A DNA stretch of 6,748 nt from Pseudomonadota bacterium. GTDB lineage: Bacteria > Pseudomonadota > Alphaproteobacteria > Rhizobiales > Xanthobacteraceae. A program made the translations under genes and the position numbers. The stretch is from contig JAEYTQ010000747.1 in the NCBI GenBank assembly GCA_023433965.1, positions 1 to 6,748 of the forward strand. Reading direction: 5' to 3'. Shown one piece after another: positions 1-6,092 of the stretch. The number at the start of each line of letters is the position of its first letter. Positions within the stretch are counted from its first letter, which is position 1. The notes under the pieces are model-generated. The model did not search any database. It was not told where the DNA came from and saw nothing but the letters and a program-made list of their open reading frames with translations.

Positions 1-19
1 GGCTCTTCGCCGAGCAGCT

Positions 20-805
20 TCAGGCGACCCGCCCGGCCGCGCGCCAGACGAGACACCTGCTCTCGATGCGCTCGACGATCACCGCGGTGACGTAGCCGAT
101 GACGCCGAGCATGATGACGCCGGCGAAGAGGTCTGCCGAACGAAACCTTCGCGCCGAATTGAGTATCCAGCTTCCGAGACCATCGAGCCCTGCCAGCATC
201 TCGCATACGACCGAGAGCACCAGAGCCACCGTGACGCTGATGCGCATGCCGGCAAAAATATCGGGGCTCGCGGACGGCAGGCCGATCTTGAAGATGACGG
301 CCATTCGCGAGAGCTGGAGGGAGTTCGCCACCTCGTACAGGCGAGGCTCGACCGCCGCAAATCCATGAACCGTGGACAGCAGCATCGGCCAGACGGCCCC
401 GAAAGCGATCACCGACATGGCCATCGTCTTGGACAGACCGAACAGGCCGATCGCGACCGGAATGACGGCCGACACCGGCAAGGGGCGAAGAAATTCCAGC
501 GTCGGCACGATGTAGCCTCGCAATCTTGGCGAGGAGCCGATCACCGCGCCCAGAGCGACGCCGACGAGTGATGCCAGCAGCCAGCCCCAGGCCATGTGTT
601 CGAGCGTTCCGGCGACCTTGGCAAGCAGATCCCCCTCCCGCACACCACGCACCAGCGCGGCCCAGGCTCTGTCCGGCCCCGGCAGAAAGACCGGCGAGAT
701 CAAACGTGCGTTCGCGACCAATTGCCAGATCCAGACGAACATCGCCGCCACGCCAAAGCTCGCGACCCTCCAAAACCACGTCATGGCCGAAACGGAAAAC
801 GTCAC
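20..805 (-). CDS. ABC transporter permease, NitT/TauT (SsuC-like) family, second permease of the operon
   Basis: Inner-membrane subunit of a nitrate/sulfonate/taurine-type importer; with the neighbouring permease it would form the channel through which substrate released by the binding protein passes. The 261-residue length is normal for the family. Hydrophobic segments are visible at about residues 10-32, 70-92, 113-146, 186-205 and 225-245. The cytoplasmic EAA-like coupling loop is at about 158-181 (EVANSLQLS through GLPSASP); Q164 sits where most family members have glycine. The GTG start at 805 is chosen because it overlaps the upstream permease stop as GTGA and has a GGAGG seven bases before it; an ATG eight codons in (784) has no such signal. 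It is related to, but clearly different from, the preceding permease, so the two may form a heterodimer. Substrate unknown. Only 19 bases follow its stop in the window. Confidence 0.93.
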   Translation of the reverse strand: MTFSVSAMTWFWRVASFGVAAMFVWIWQLVANARLISPVFLPGPDRAWAALVRGVREGDLLAKVAGTLEHMAWGWLLASLVGVALGAVIGSSPRLRGYIVPTLEFLRPLPVSAVIPVAIGLFGLSKTMAMSVIAFGAVWPMLLSTVHGFAAVEPRLYEVANSLQLSRMAVIFKIGLPSASPDIFAGMRISVTVALVLSVVCEMLAGLDGLGSWILNSARRFRSADLFAGVIMLGVIGYVTAVIVERIESRCLVWRAAGRVA

Positions 806-1560
806 CGCGCCGCCTCCAGCAGGGCTGCACGGCCGAAAAGCCGTCGTTGCAGGTAGATCATGCCGCTATTCAAGCCAAAGCCGATGATGCCGAGCCAGAC
901 GAGGTAAGCCAGCATGAGGTCCGGACGCAGCGCCTGTTGCGCCCCCATGATGCCAGCTCCCAATCCGAGGGGATTGATGGCGATCTCGACCGTCACGGCC
1001 ACGATCAATGCGATACCCGTCGTCAATCTGAAGGCGACGAAGATGCGCGGGAGCGCCGCAGGAACGACGATCTTCAGCACACGTGCGGCGGGCGACAGGC
1101 GAAGCGCCCGCGCCACCTCCAGCAACCGTGGTTCCACGCCACGAACAGCCGCTCGGGTCAAAATCAGCGGCGACCACACCGAGGCGAACGCAACGATCGC
1201 GATTTCCAACCGGTAGCCGAATCCGAGCGCAATCGGCAGCAAGGCAACCGAGGGGATCGGCCGGATGGACTCGATCGTCACCTCCATCAACCGATCGAGA
1301 GCCGGAAGCAGCGCCAGGACAATTCCCAGGATCAAGCCGATCGCGACGCCGATGCTCAAGCCGGCCACCGTGCTGATCAGCGTATCGCGGGTGGCGACGA
1401 GCAGCGATCCATCCAGCAAGGCCCCCCAGAACGCCCGCGCGATCGCACTCGGTATCGCAAGCGAATTGCTGTAGGTGAGATCGGCCCAACGCCCACCTAT
1501 TTCGGCTGCCGCAACCAGCGCCGCCGGCAGGATCAGTCCTTTCAACCACGACGGCTGCAA
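802..1560 (-). CDS. ABC transporter permease, NitT/TauT (SsuC-like) family, first permease of the operon
   Basis: Inner-membrane channel subunit of the same importer, 252 residues. Hydrophobic stretches occur at about residues 6-22, 57-88, 105-140, 164-195 and 212-236. The IRPIPSVALLPIALGFG segment (about 99-115) and the EAA-like loop at 148-171 (EVARALRLS through VPAALP) mark the BPD_transp_1 domain. R154 stands where the loop usually has glycine. The start is TTG at 1560: an in-frame TAG, which is also the ATPase stop, lies two codons upstream, no ATG occurs in the first ~90 codons, and a GGAG lies nine bases before the TTG. A second TTG at 1545 is the main alternative. Only 3 bases separate it from the ATPase gene, and its stop overlaps the start of the next permease by 4 bases, implying translational coupling on both sides. 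Family assignment is firm; the substrate cannot be inferred. Confidence 0.93.
   Translation of the reverse strand: MQPSWLKGLILPAALVAAAEIGGRWADLTYSNSLAIPSAIARAFWGALLDGSLLVATRDTLISTVAGLSIGVAIGLILGIVLALLPALDRLMEVTIESIRPIPSVALLPIALGFGYRLEIAIVAFASVWSPLILTRAAVRGVEPRLLEVARALRLSPAARVLKIVVPAALPRIFVAFRLTTGIALIVAVTVEIAINPLGLGAGIMGAQQALRPDLMLAYLVWLGIIGFGLNSGMIYLQRRLFGRAALLEAAR
813..817 (-). promoter_or_regulatory. Ribosome binding site for the second permease (GTG start)
   Basis: The coding strand reads GGAGG, seven bases before GTG at 805 and inside the last codons of the preceding permease. It decides the choice of GTG over the internal ATG at 784 and, with the GTGA overlap, supports coupled translation. 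Confidence 0.75.
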
Positions 1561-1563
1561 GTG

Positions 1564-2367
1564 CTACTTCTCCGTGGCGTTGATGAAGTCGAACAATTCG
1601 CGGCGGAGCCGCAGGAATTCGGGGTCTTCCCGGGTGCGGAGTTGATCGCGCGGCTTGGGAAGGTTGATCCTGATGTCGATCCCGATACGGCCCGGATGCG
1701 GGAGCAGTCCGACCACCCGGTCGCCGAGATAGATGGCTTCCTCGAGATCGTGCGTGACGAAAAGGACGGTGCTCCCGGTCGCGGCCACGATCGACAACAC
1801 CTCGTCCTGCAAGGACTGACGCGTCATCGCATCCAGCGCGCCGAACGGCTCGTCCATCAGGAGCACGACGGGATCCTGGGCCAGGCAGCGCGCGATCTGC
1901 AGACGCTGCTGCATGCCGCCGGACATCTCGGTGGGGTATTTGTCCGTGTGCGCCCCCAAGCCGACCTTCTGAAGCAGTTCTGCGATTCGCGGTCCACGCG
2001 CGGCTCTTTGAACCCGAGCGGCCTCGAGTGCCAGCGAGACATTCCCTGCTGCCGTTCGCCATGGCAGCAGGGCCTTGCCGTAATCCTGGAACATGATGGC
2101 GATGTCCTGGCGAGGTCCCGCGATGGGACTTCCGCGGAAGGACACCTTGCCCTCCGTCGGCTTGTAGAGACCGGCGGCCAGCCGCAGGACAGTCGTCTTG
2201 CCGCAGCCCGAAGCCCCGATGACGCATACGAACTCGCCTTCGCGGACCTCCAAATCGAGCTTCTCGACGATGTTCTTGTGACCGAGGCGAAGCGAGACTT
2301 GCGAGAGCGCAATCATCGCCGAGGCCGCTTGCGTGAGCGGAGAACCGATGGATTGATGCATGTTCAC
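1564..2367 (-). CDS. ABC transporter ATP-binding protein, NitT/TauT (SsuB/TauB-like) family
   Basis: Cytoplasmic ATPase that powers the importer, 267 residues. All hallmark motifs are intact: Walker A GASGCGKT (51-58), Q-loop Q94 followed by the family-typical LLPWRT (100-105), signature MSGGMQQR (148-155, with M replacing the usual leading L), Walker B VLLMDEP (168-174, catalytic E173), D-loop GALD (176-179) and switch H206 in VTHDLEEA. The PHPGRI segment (223-228) is typical of the nitrate/sulfonate/taurine group rather than of amino-acid or sugar importers. The start is GTG at 2367, seven bases after a GGAGGA; an ATG two codons later is possible but worse spaced. It lies 19 bases after the binding-protein gene and 3 bases before a permease. 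A perfect 10-bp inverted repeat (2044-2072) falls inside codons 99-109. It appears functional, and the specific substrate is unknown. Confidence 0.96.
   Translation of the reverse strand: MNMHQSIGSPLTQAASAMIALSQVSLRLGHKNIVEKLDLEVREGEFVCVIGASGCGKTTVLRLAAGLYKPTEGKVSFRGSPIAGPRQDIAIMFQDYGKALLPWRTAAGNVSLALEAARVQRAARGPRIAELLQKVGLGAHTDKYPTEMSGGMQQRLQIARCLAQDPVVLLMDEPFGALDAMTRQSLQDEVLSIVAATGSTVLFVTHDLEEAIYLGDRVVGLLPHPGRIGIDIRINLPKPRDQLRTREDPEFLRLRRELFDFINATEK
1567..1573 (-). promoter_or_regulatory. Ribosome binding site for the first permease (TTG start)
   Basis: GGAGAAG on the coding strand overlaps the last sense codons of the ATPase gene, with its GGAG core nine bases before TTG 1560. It supports the rare TTG start, since there is no usable ATG or GTG nearby. 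Confidence 0.6.
2044..2072. repeat. Perfect 10-bp inverted repeat inside the ABC ATPase gene
   Basis: Arms CCCTGCTGCC (2044-2053) and GGCAGCAGGG (2063-2072) are exact reverse complements separated by 9 bases. It falls in codons for ALLPWRTAAGN just after the Q-loop, and would make a GC-rich mRNA hairpin. No T-run follows, so it is not an intrinsic terminator. Confidence 0.8.
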
Positions 2368-2374
2368 GCCTCGG

Positions 2375-2380
2375 TCCTCC
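2375..2380 (-). promoter_or_regulatory. Ribosome binding site for the ABC ATPase (GTG start)
   Basis: A strong GGAGGA on the coding strand lies in the 19-base gap after the binding-protein stop, seven bases before GTG 2367. The spacing favours GTG over the ATG six bases further on. Confidence 0.8.
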
Positions 2381-2386
2381 GCAGCA

Positions 2387-3315
2387 TTACTTCAGCACGA
2401 CCTTGTCGAGGTCGATCTTGCCCTGCAAGAGCTTAATCTTGGTCATGAACTCGACGTACCATGCCAGATCGCCCGGCTTCATGTCCGGCTTCTGAAAGGC
2501 CACCGGATTTTCGGTGAGAAGCTTGACGGACTGCCCGGTGAATTTCGACAGCGAAGCCGCGGCCTTGCCATGATCGGAATTCTGGATCTTTCCGCCCTCC
2601 ACGATGGCCTCCCTGAACTTCCGCAGAAGCTCCGGATTCTTGTCCACCCAGTCGCGGGAAGCCGCGTAGAAGATGATGGGTTCGGAACGATTCAATTCCG
2701 CCACGTAGTTGGTTGCGATCTCGCCGACGCCGGCATCCTGCATCTGCTTGACGAACGGGCCGCCGGTGAGCGCCAGATCGATGGCGCCGGACTTCAGGGC
2801 ATCGCTCTGGTTCGGGAGCGAGACTTCCACGAAGTTGACGCTCTTCGGATCGACGCCGTTATCGACCAGCCACCTGAGGAACATCACGTGGAGCCAGGCG
2901 CCAAATCCGGGAGCTCCGACCTTCTTGCCGACATAGTCCTTCGGCGAACTGATCGCGACGCCCTTTCGCGCCACGGCGACCGCGGCGATCTTCAGCGTGG
3001 TCGGATGCATGATCGAGGCGCCGGACACGCCTACGATGTCGAGGCCTCCATCCACGGCCTGGAGGAACAGCGGCGCCGTCACCCCGCCGAATTGGATGGA
3101 GTTCGACAGCAGTGCAGCCGGATGTCCGAGTTGATCGCGATCTTGACCATCGACGCGTCGACGCCGAGCCGCTTGAAAATTCCCTCGTCGACGGCGATCG
3201 TCGCCGAACCGCAATCGGTGACCGCCGTGCAGCCGATCGCGATCTTTTGTTGAGCCTCGGCCGACGTCGCGGCCAGTAGCGTGCCGATCGCAGCAAGTAC
3301 CAGTTTCAGCTTCAT
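2387..3315 (-). pseudogene. ABC transporter substrate-binding protein, NMT1/SsuA-like, frameshifted
   Basis: Periplasmic receptor of the importer, encoded in two frames. The first 65 codons (from ATG 3315, AGGGG just upstream) give a signal peptide (KLK, then hydrophobic 5-16, AEA cleavage after about residue 21) and the start of the mature domain, with DEGIFKRLG typical of NMT1-like receptors, up to INSDI. From base 3121 homology continues one frame over with PAALLSNSIQFGG through to TAA at 2387. Adding one C to the coding strand at 3120/3121 restores a normal 309-residue protein (INSDI followed by PAALLS), so one deleted base explains everything. If the deletion is real, the unrepaired frame stops after 78 residues and the importer lacks its receptor; if it is an assembly or sequencing error, the gene is intact. 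No other damage is visible. It sits 63 bases after the hydrolase and 19 before the ATPase. Ligand unknown. Confidence 0.88.
3118..3123 (-). other. Site of the single-base frameshift in the binding-protein gene
   Basis: The coding strand reads GAC ATC CGG CTG here, where homology requires GAC ATC CCG GCT. One C is missing from a short C run. Codon 65 (ATC) ends at 3121 in the upstream frame, and the downstream frame resumes with CCG using 3121-3119. There is no heptameric slippery sequence or evident downstream pseudoknot, so programmed recoding is unlikely. Confidence 0.85.
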
Positions 3316-3320
3316 TCCAA

Positions 3321-3329
3321 TCCCCTCTT
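3321..3329 (-). promoter_or_regulatory. Ribosome binding site for the substrate-binding protein
   Basis: AAGAGGGGA on the coding strand ends five bases before ATG 3315 (GAGG core eight bases away). It shows that the true start is 3315, not an ATG at 3391 in the other frame, and therefore that the signal peptide is encoded upstream of the frameshift. Confidence 0.75.
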
Positions 3330-3375
3330 GTTCGTTCCTGCCTGATTTGGATTTTTTGATCGTTACGTTGCTTGC

Positions 3376-3389
3376 GGTTCAGACGAACC
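3376..3389. repeat. Short hairpin across the serine hydrolase stop codon
   Basis: Arms GGTTC and GAACC (5 bp) with a 4-base loop cover the TGA at 3379-3381. It is followed by the remaining intergenic DNA up to the binding-protein start, the longest gap in the operon, in which no clear promoter or terminator is visible. Confidence 0.45.
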
Positions 3390-4536
3390 AACTCGGCTTT
3401 TCGCCCCCGCCGGCGGCGAGCGAAACGGCCGCAGTACGCGAGCCAACTCCAGCGCCCTCGCGTTGGAAGTTCGTGCAGTAAGCGAATGACAAGTTCCGCT
3501 CACGATCACACCACGCCAGCGCTCCGCCGGAACCGGCATGTCCGAACGCCCCGGGGGTCGAGCCCATCGGATTGCTCTCGGGATCGTTGTGCATGAAGCC
3601 GTATCCCATGCGCATTCGTTGACCGGTCATCATGTTCTGGTGGTCCCAGGCGAGCTTCGACGCGCGCTCGACGGCTTCCGGAGACAGCAATCGGGTATCG
3701 TTCAGCGAGCCATTCCCTGCGAGGACGGCATAGATTCGCGCCACGGCGCGAGCGCTGCCATGTCCTCCGAAGGAAGGCATCTCCTGCTCGCGCATCTGGG
3801 GAAGATTCTGGAAGTAGCCCTTCGGAGCCGAGTGAAAGGCGCGGCCCAGAGGGGTCGACGGGTCCATCGCCACCTGGAAGAATCCGTTCCTGGGATTCGG
3901 ATGCATGTCGCTGACCCGGGCGAGCTCATCCGGCTTCAGGCCGATCTGGTAGTCTGCGCCAAGCGGCGCCGACACCTCCTCGCGGAGAAACGTGCCGACT
4001 GTTTTTCCGGTGACGCGGCGGACGATCTCACCGAGCAGATAGCCGATATTGACCGAATTGTAGGCTCCATTGGTGCCCGGCTCCCACGCCGGCTCCTGCA
4101 GCTCCAGCGCCTTGATGTGAGCTTGCCAATCGAACCACGAGCCCGGTGGAGCGCTGTCGCTGAAGATGACTCCATCCGAGTGAGAGAGGACGTGACGTAC
4201 CAGCACGCCCTGCTTGCCGGCCTGCGCAAATTCGGGCCAGTACGTTGCGACAGGCGCGTCGAATTCGACGAGGCCGCGGTCGATGAGCAGGTGCACGGAC
4301 AGCGCACACATGCTCTTCGAGATCGAATTCATGATGACGATGGTGTCTTCATCCCAGGGCGTCGTCCGTTCGAGATCCTTGTGACCGCCCCACAGATCGA
4401 CCACCTTCTTTCCGTGCTGATAGACACAGACGGCGGCCCCGACCTCGCCACGCGTCCGGAAGTTCTCCTCGAACGCGACACGCACGTCGCTGAATTCGGG
4501 GCTGCAAACGCCCTCGACCCTGATCTCACTGGCCAT
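3379..4536 (-). CDS. Serine hydrolase, beta-lactamase/class C (family VIII esterase-like, PF00144-type)
   Basis: Predicted cytoplasmic hydrolase of 385 residues with the penicillin-binding/beta-lactamase fold. The nucleophile motif S-x-x-K is SISK at 71-74 (S71, K74) after the typical DTIVIMN strand; LSHSDG (117-122) matches the family LLSHTSG block; Y159 in NGAYNSVNIGYLLGEIV is the probable catalytic tyrosine; FGHAGSGGALAW (331-342) replaces the KTG box of true class C beta-lactamases, as in EstB-like esterases and LACTB-like proteins. There is no signal peptide, so it acts on an internal, probably imported, substrate rather than on peptidoglycan or external drugs. The ATG at 4536 follows the aldehyde dehydrogenase stop by 16 bases with a weak GGGGA ribosome site. 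Context suggests cleavage of an ester, lactone or amide before aldehyde oxidation; this is inference. Members also include amidases, D-aminopeptidases and transesterases, so reaction type is open. Confidence 0.92.
   Translation of the reverse strand: MASEIRVEGVCSPEFSDVRVAFEENFRTRGEVGAAVCVYQHGKKVVDLWGGHKDLERTTPWDEDTIVIMNSISKSMCALSVHLLIDRGLVEFDAPVATYWPEFAQAGKQGVLVRHVLSHSDGVIFSDSAPPGSWFDWQAHIKALELQEPAWEPGTNGAYNSVNIGYLLGEIVRRVTGKTVGTFLREEVSAPLGADYQIGLKPDELARVSDMHPNPRNGFFQVAMDPSTPLGRAFHSAPKGYFQNLPQMREQEMPSFGGHGSARAVARIYAVLAGNGSLNDTRLLSPEAVERASKLAWDHQNMMTGQRMRMGYGFMHNDPESNPMGSTPGAFGHAGSGGALAWCDRERNLSFAYCTNFQREGAGVGSRTAAVSLAAGGGEKPSWFV
3399..3425. repeat. Imperfect GC-rich hairpin in the last codons of the serine hydrolase
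   Basis: Outer arms TTTCGC (3399-3404) and GCGAAA (3420-3425) enclose a second self-complementary core, CCGCCGGCGG. It lies about 20 bases before the hydrolase stop, at the junction between the catabolic and transport genes, and has no following T-run. Confidence 0.5.
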
Positions 4537-4552
4537 ACCGTATCCCCGCCAC

Positions 4553-6073
4553 TCAATTCAGACGCTTTTGCTCGGACGTTTGGCTGTACCAATCGAACGG
4601 CTTGTCTTCGGTCGAGACCATCACCGACTTCGTGTCGAAATGGGTCTCGAAGCTTTCGAGACCGCATTCACGGCCGATACCGCTGTCGTCGACCCCGCCC
4701 CACGGGGAAGCCGGATCCAGACGGTGATGGTCGTTGATCCACACGATGCCTGCCTTCACGCGCGCAGCGACGCGATGGGCGCGGTGAACGTCCCGCGTGC
4801 GGATGGCGGCCGCGAGCCCGTACGGACTGTCGTTGGCGATCGCGAGCGCCTCGTCTTCCGAATCGAAGGGAATGACGACCGTGAACGGGCCGAACACCTC
4901 TTCCCGCGCAATCCTCATTTGAGGAGTAACGTCGGCAAACACCGTCGGCTCGATGAAGAAGCCCTCCTCGCAACCCGTCACGATCCGCCGCTTGCCGCCG
5001 GCGACCAGGCGAGCCTTCTCATCCAGCCCGATCTTGACGAACGACATCACGCGATCGAGCTGGCGCTGCGAGATCACCGGCCCGAGCTGGGTCTGCCCAT
5101 CGGTCGGGTTCCCGATGCGAATGGCGGATGCCTTTGCGGCCAACCTCTCGACGAACTCGTCGTAGATCTTCCGATGAACGATGTGGCGCGCAGCGCATAC
5201 GCATGTCTGACCTGCCCCGATGAACGCGCCGAACGCCGCGTAGTTCACCGCTTGGGTGACGTCGTAGTCGTCGAACACCATCACAGGCGTTTTTCCGCCG
5301 AGCTCGAGCGTCTGGTGCGCGAACACCCGGGCCGCGGCCGAGCCGGCGATCCGCCCGGCTTCCGTCCCCCCGGTCAGGACCAGCTTGTTGATGTCGGGAT
5401 TCTCCGCCAGGTACCGTCCCGCGTCGGGGCCGCGTCCATTCACGACATTGAAGACGCCGTTCGGCAGTCCGGCATCGCTCATCAGCCTGGCGAGCCGCAG
5501 CGTCGTGAGCGGTGTGTATTCCGACGGCTTGACGACCGTAGTGCAGCCCGAAGCGAGAACGGGTGCCAGGGATTTGCAGAGGATCATCAGGGGATGATTG
5601 AATGGCGTGCAGTTGGCGACAACTCCGATCGGCGTGCGCCGCGTGTAATTCAGGTAACTCCCCTCCACCGGAATGACCGCATCGCGCCGGCTCGAAGCCA
5701 GCCCGGCGAAATAGCGGAAGAAATCCGGCAGCCGCGCGAGTTGCGCACGGGTTTCATTGACCGGCCGGCCGTTGTTCTGCGTCTCCAGGACGTAGAGCTC
5801 GGGGAGCGCCGCCTCGAAGGCGTCCGCAATGCGCAAGATCATCTTCACGCGTTCGCGCAGGGACAGGCCACCCCATGCGCTACCCTCGAAGGCCGCGCGC
5901 GCACTCCTCACCGCGGCATCGACATCTTCGGCGGTGCTGTCGGGAATCGAGGCGATGACGGCGCCCGTGGCCGGATTCCGCACATCCAGGCGAGCGGCGC
6001 CTTTCGGCTCGATCTCGCGCCCGTCGACGAAATTCCCCCTGACGGCAACCTCGCTCATTGCAGACCCGTTCAT
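4553..6073 (-). CDS. NAD(P)-dependent aldehyde dehydrogenase superfamily protein
   Basis: Oxidises an aldehyde to the carboxylic acid in the cytoplasm; 506 residues, full length for the family. Catalytic features are complete: N159 in TPFNHP (oxyanion), K182 and E185 in VKPSE (cofactor ribose/phosphate), LTGGTEAGR (233-241) in the Rossmann fold, general base E257 in LELGGK, nucleophile C291 in GQTCVC, and EEVFGPF (391-397). The GQTCVC active-site string resembles succinate-semialdehyde dehydrogenases, whereas PFNHP and the NDHHR...PWGG C-terminal loop (447-460) resemble aromatic or hydroxy-semialdehyde enzymes, so no specific substrate is assigned. ATG 6073 has GAAGG eight bases upstream; a second ATG at 6058 is possible. 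It lies 19 bases after the GntR gene and 16 before the hydrolase, so all three are probably co-expressed. Its product class fits the fate of an aldehyde released downstream of the hydrolase. Confidence 0.96.
   Translation of the reverse strand: MNGSAMSEVAVRGNFVDGREIEPKGAARLDVRNPATGAVIASIPDSTAEDVDAAVRSARAAFEGSAWGGLSLRERVKMILRIADAFEAALPELYVLETQNNGRPVNETRAQLARLPDFFRYFAGLASSRRDAVIPVEGSYLNYTRRTPIGVVANCTPFNHPLMILCKSLAPVLASGCTTVVKPSEYTPLTTLRLARLMSDAGLPNGVFNVVNGRGPDAGRYLAENPDINKLVLTGGTEAGRIAGSAAARVFAHQTLELGGKTPVMVFDDYDVTQAVNYAAFGAFIGAGQTCVCAARHIVHRKIYDEFVERLAAKASAIRIGNPTDGQTQLGPVISQRQLDRVMSFVKIGLDEKARLVAGGKRRIVTGCEEGFFIEPTVFADVTPQMRIAREEVFGPFTVVIPFDSEDEALAIANDSPYGLAAAIRTRDVHRAHRVAARVKAGIVWINDHHRLDPASPWGGVDDSGIGRECGLESFETHFDTKSVMVSTEDKPFDWYSQTSEQKRLN
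4643..4663. repeat. Perfect 9-bp inverted repeat inside the 3' end of the aldehyde dehydrogenase gene
   Basis: Arms GGTCTCGAA (4643-4651) and TTCGAGACC (4655-4663) flank a 3-base centre. It spans codons for GLESFET (about residues 471-477). The near-palindromic form resembles a dimeric protein site or a tight hairpin, but a codon coincidence cannot be excluded. Confidence 0.75.
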
Positions 6074-6081
6074 CTTTCTTG

Positions 6082-6086
6082 CCTTC
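6082..6086 (-). promoter_or_regulatory. Ribosome binding site for the aldehyde dehydrogenase
   Basis: GAAGG on the coding strand is eight bases before ATG 6073 in the 19-base gap after the regulator stop. The alternative ATG at 6058 has no comparable purine-rich site. Confidence 0.5.
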
Positions 6087-6092
6087 GTTGCT

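Noticed and set aside
866..2227. 453-residue minus-strand frame running through the ATPase and first permease
   Set aside because: It is out of frame with both intact genes, and its composition (R, G, P, H-rich) is that of a shifted reading of GC-rich coding DNA.
526..2436. 636-residue plus-strand open frame antisense to three transporter genes
   Set aside because: It runs opposite to three well-supported ABC genes, is rich in R, Q, D and H as expected of a GC-rich shadow frame, and shows no recognisable domain.
3110..3130. Programmed ribosomal frameshifting in the binding-protein gene
   Set aside because: No X-XXY-YYZ slippery heptamer, no internal Shine-Dalgarno at suitable spacing and no obvious downstream structure; this gene family is not known for recoding.
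20..3315. Naming the transporter ssuABC or tauABC
   Set aside because: No FMNH2-dependent monooxygenase, taurine dioxygenase or other sulfur gene is nearby, and the family covers many unrelated substrates.
3316..3391. N-terminal extension of the binding protein from an ATG at 3391
   Set aside because: That frame yields a charged, non-homologous leader. The real N-terminus, with signal peptide and ribosome site, is in the other frame from 3315.
3379..4536. Antibiotic-resistance beta-lactamase
   Set aside because: No signal peptide, no KTG motif, and catabolic-operon context; fold similarity alone does not support resistance.
3538..4737. 399-residue plus-strand open frame antisense to the serine hydrolase
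   Set aside because: Shadow of the hydrolase gene; no domain or ribosome site supports it.
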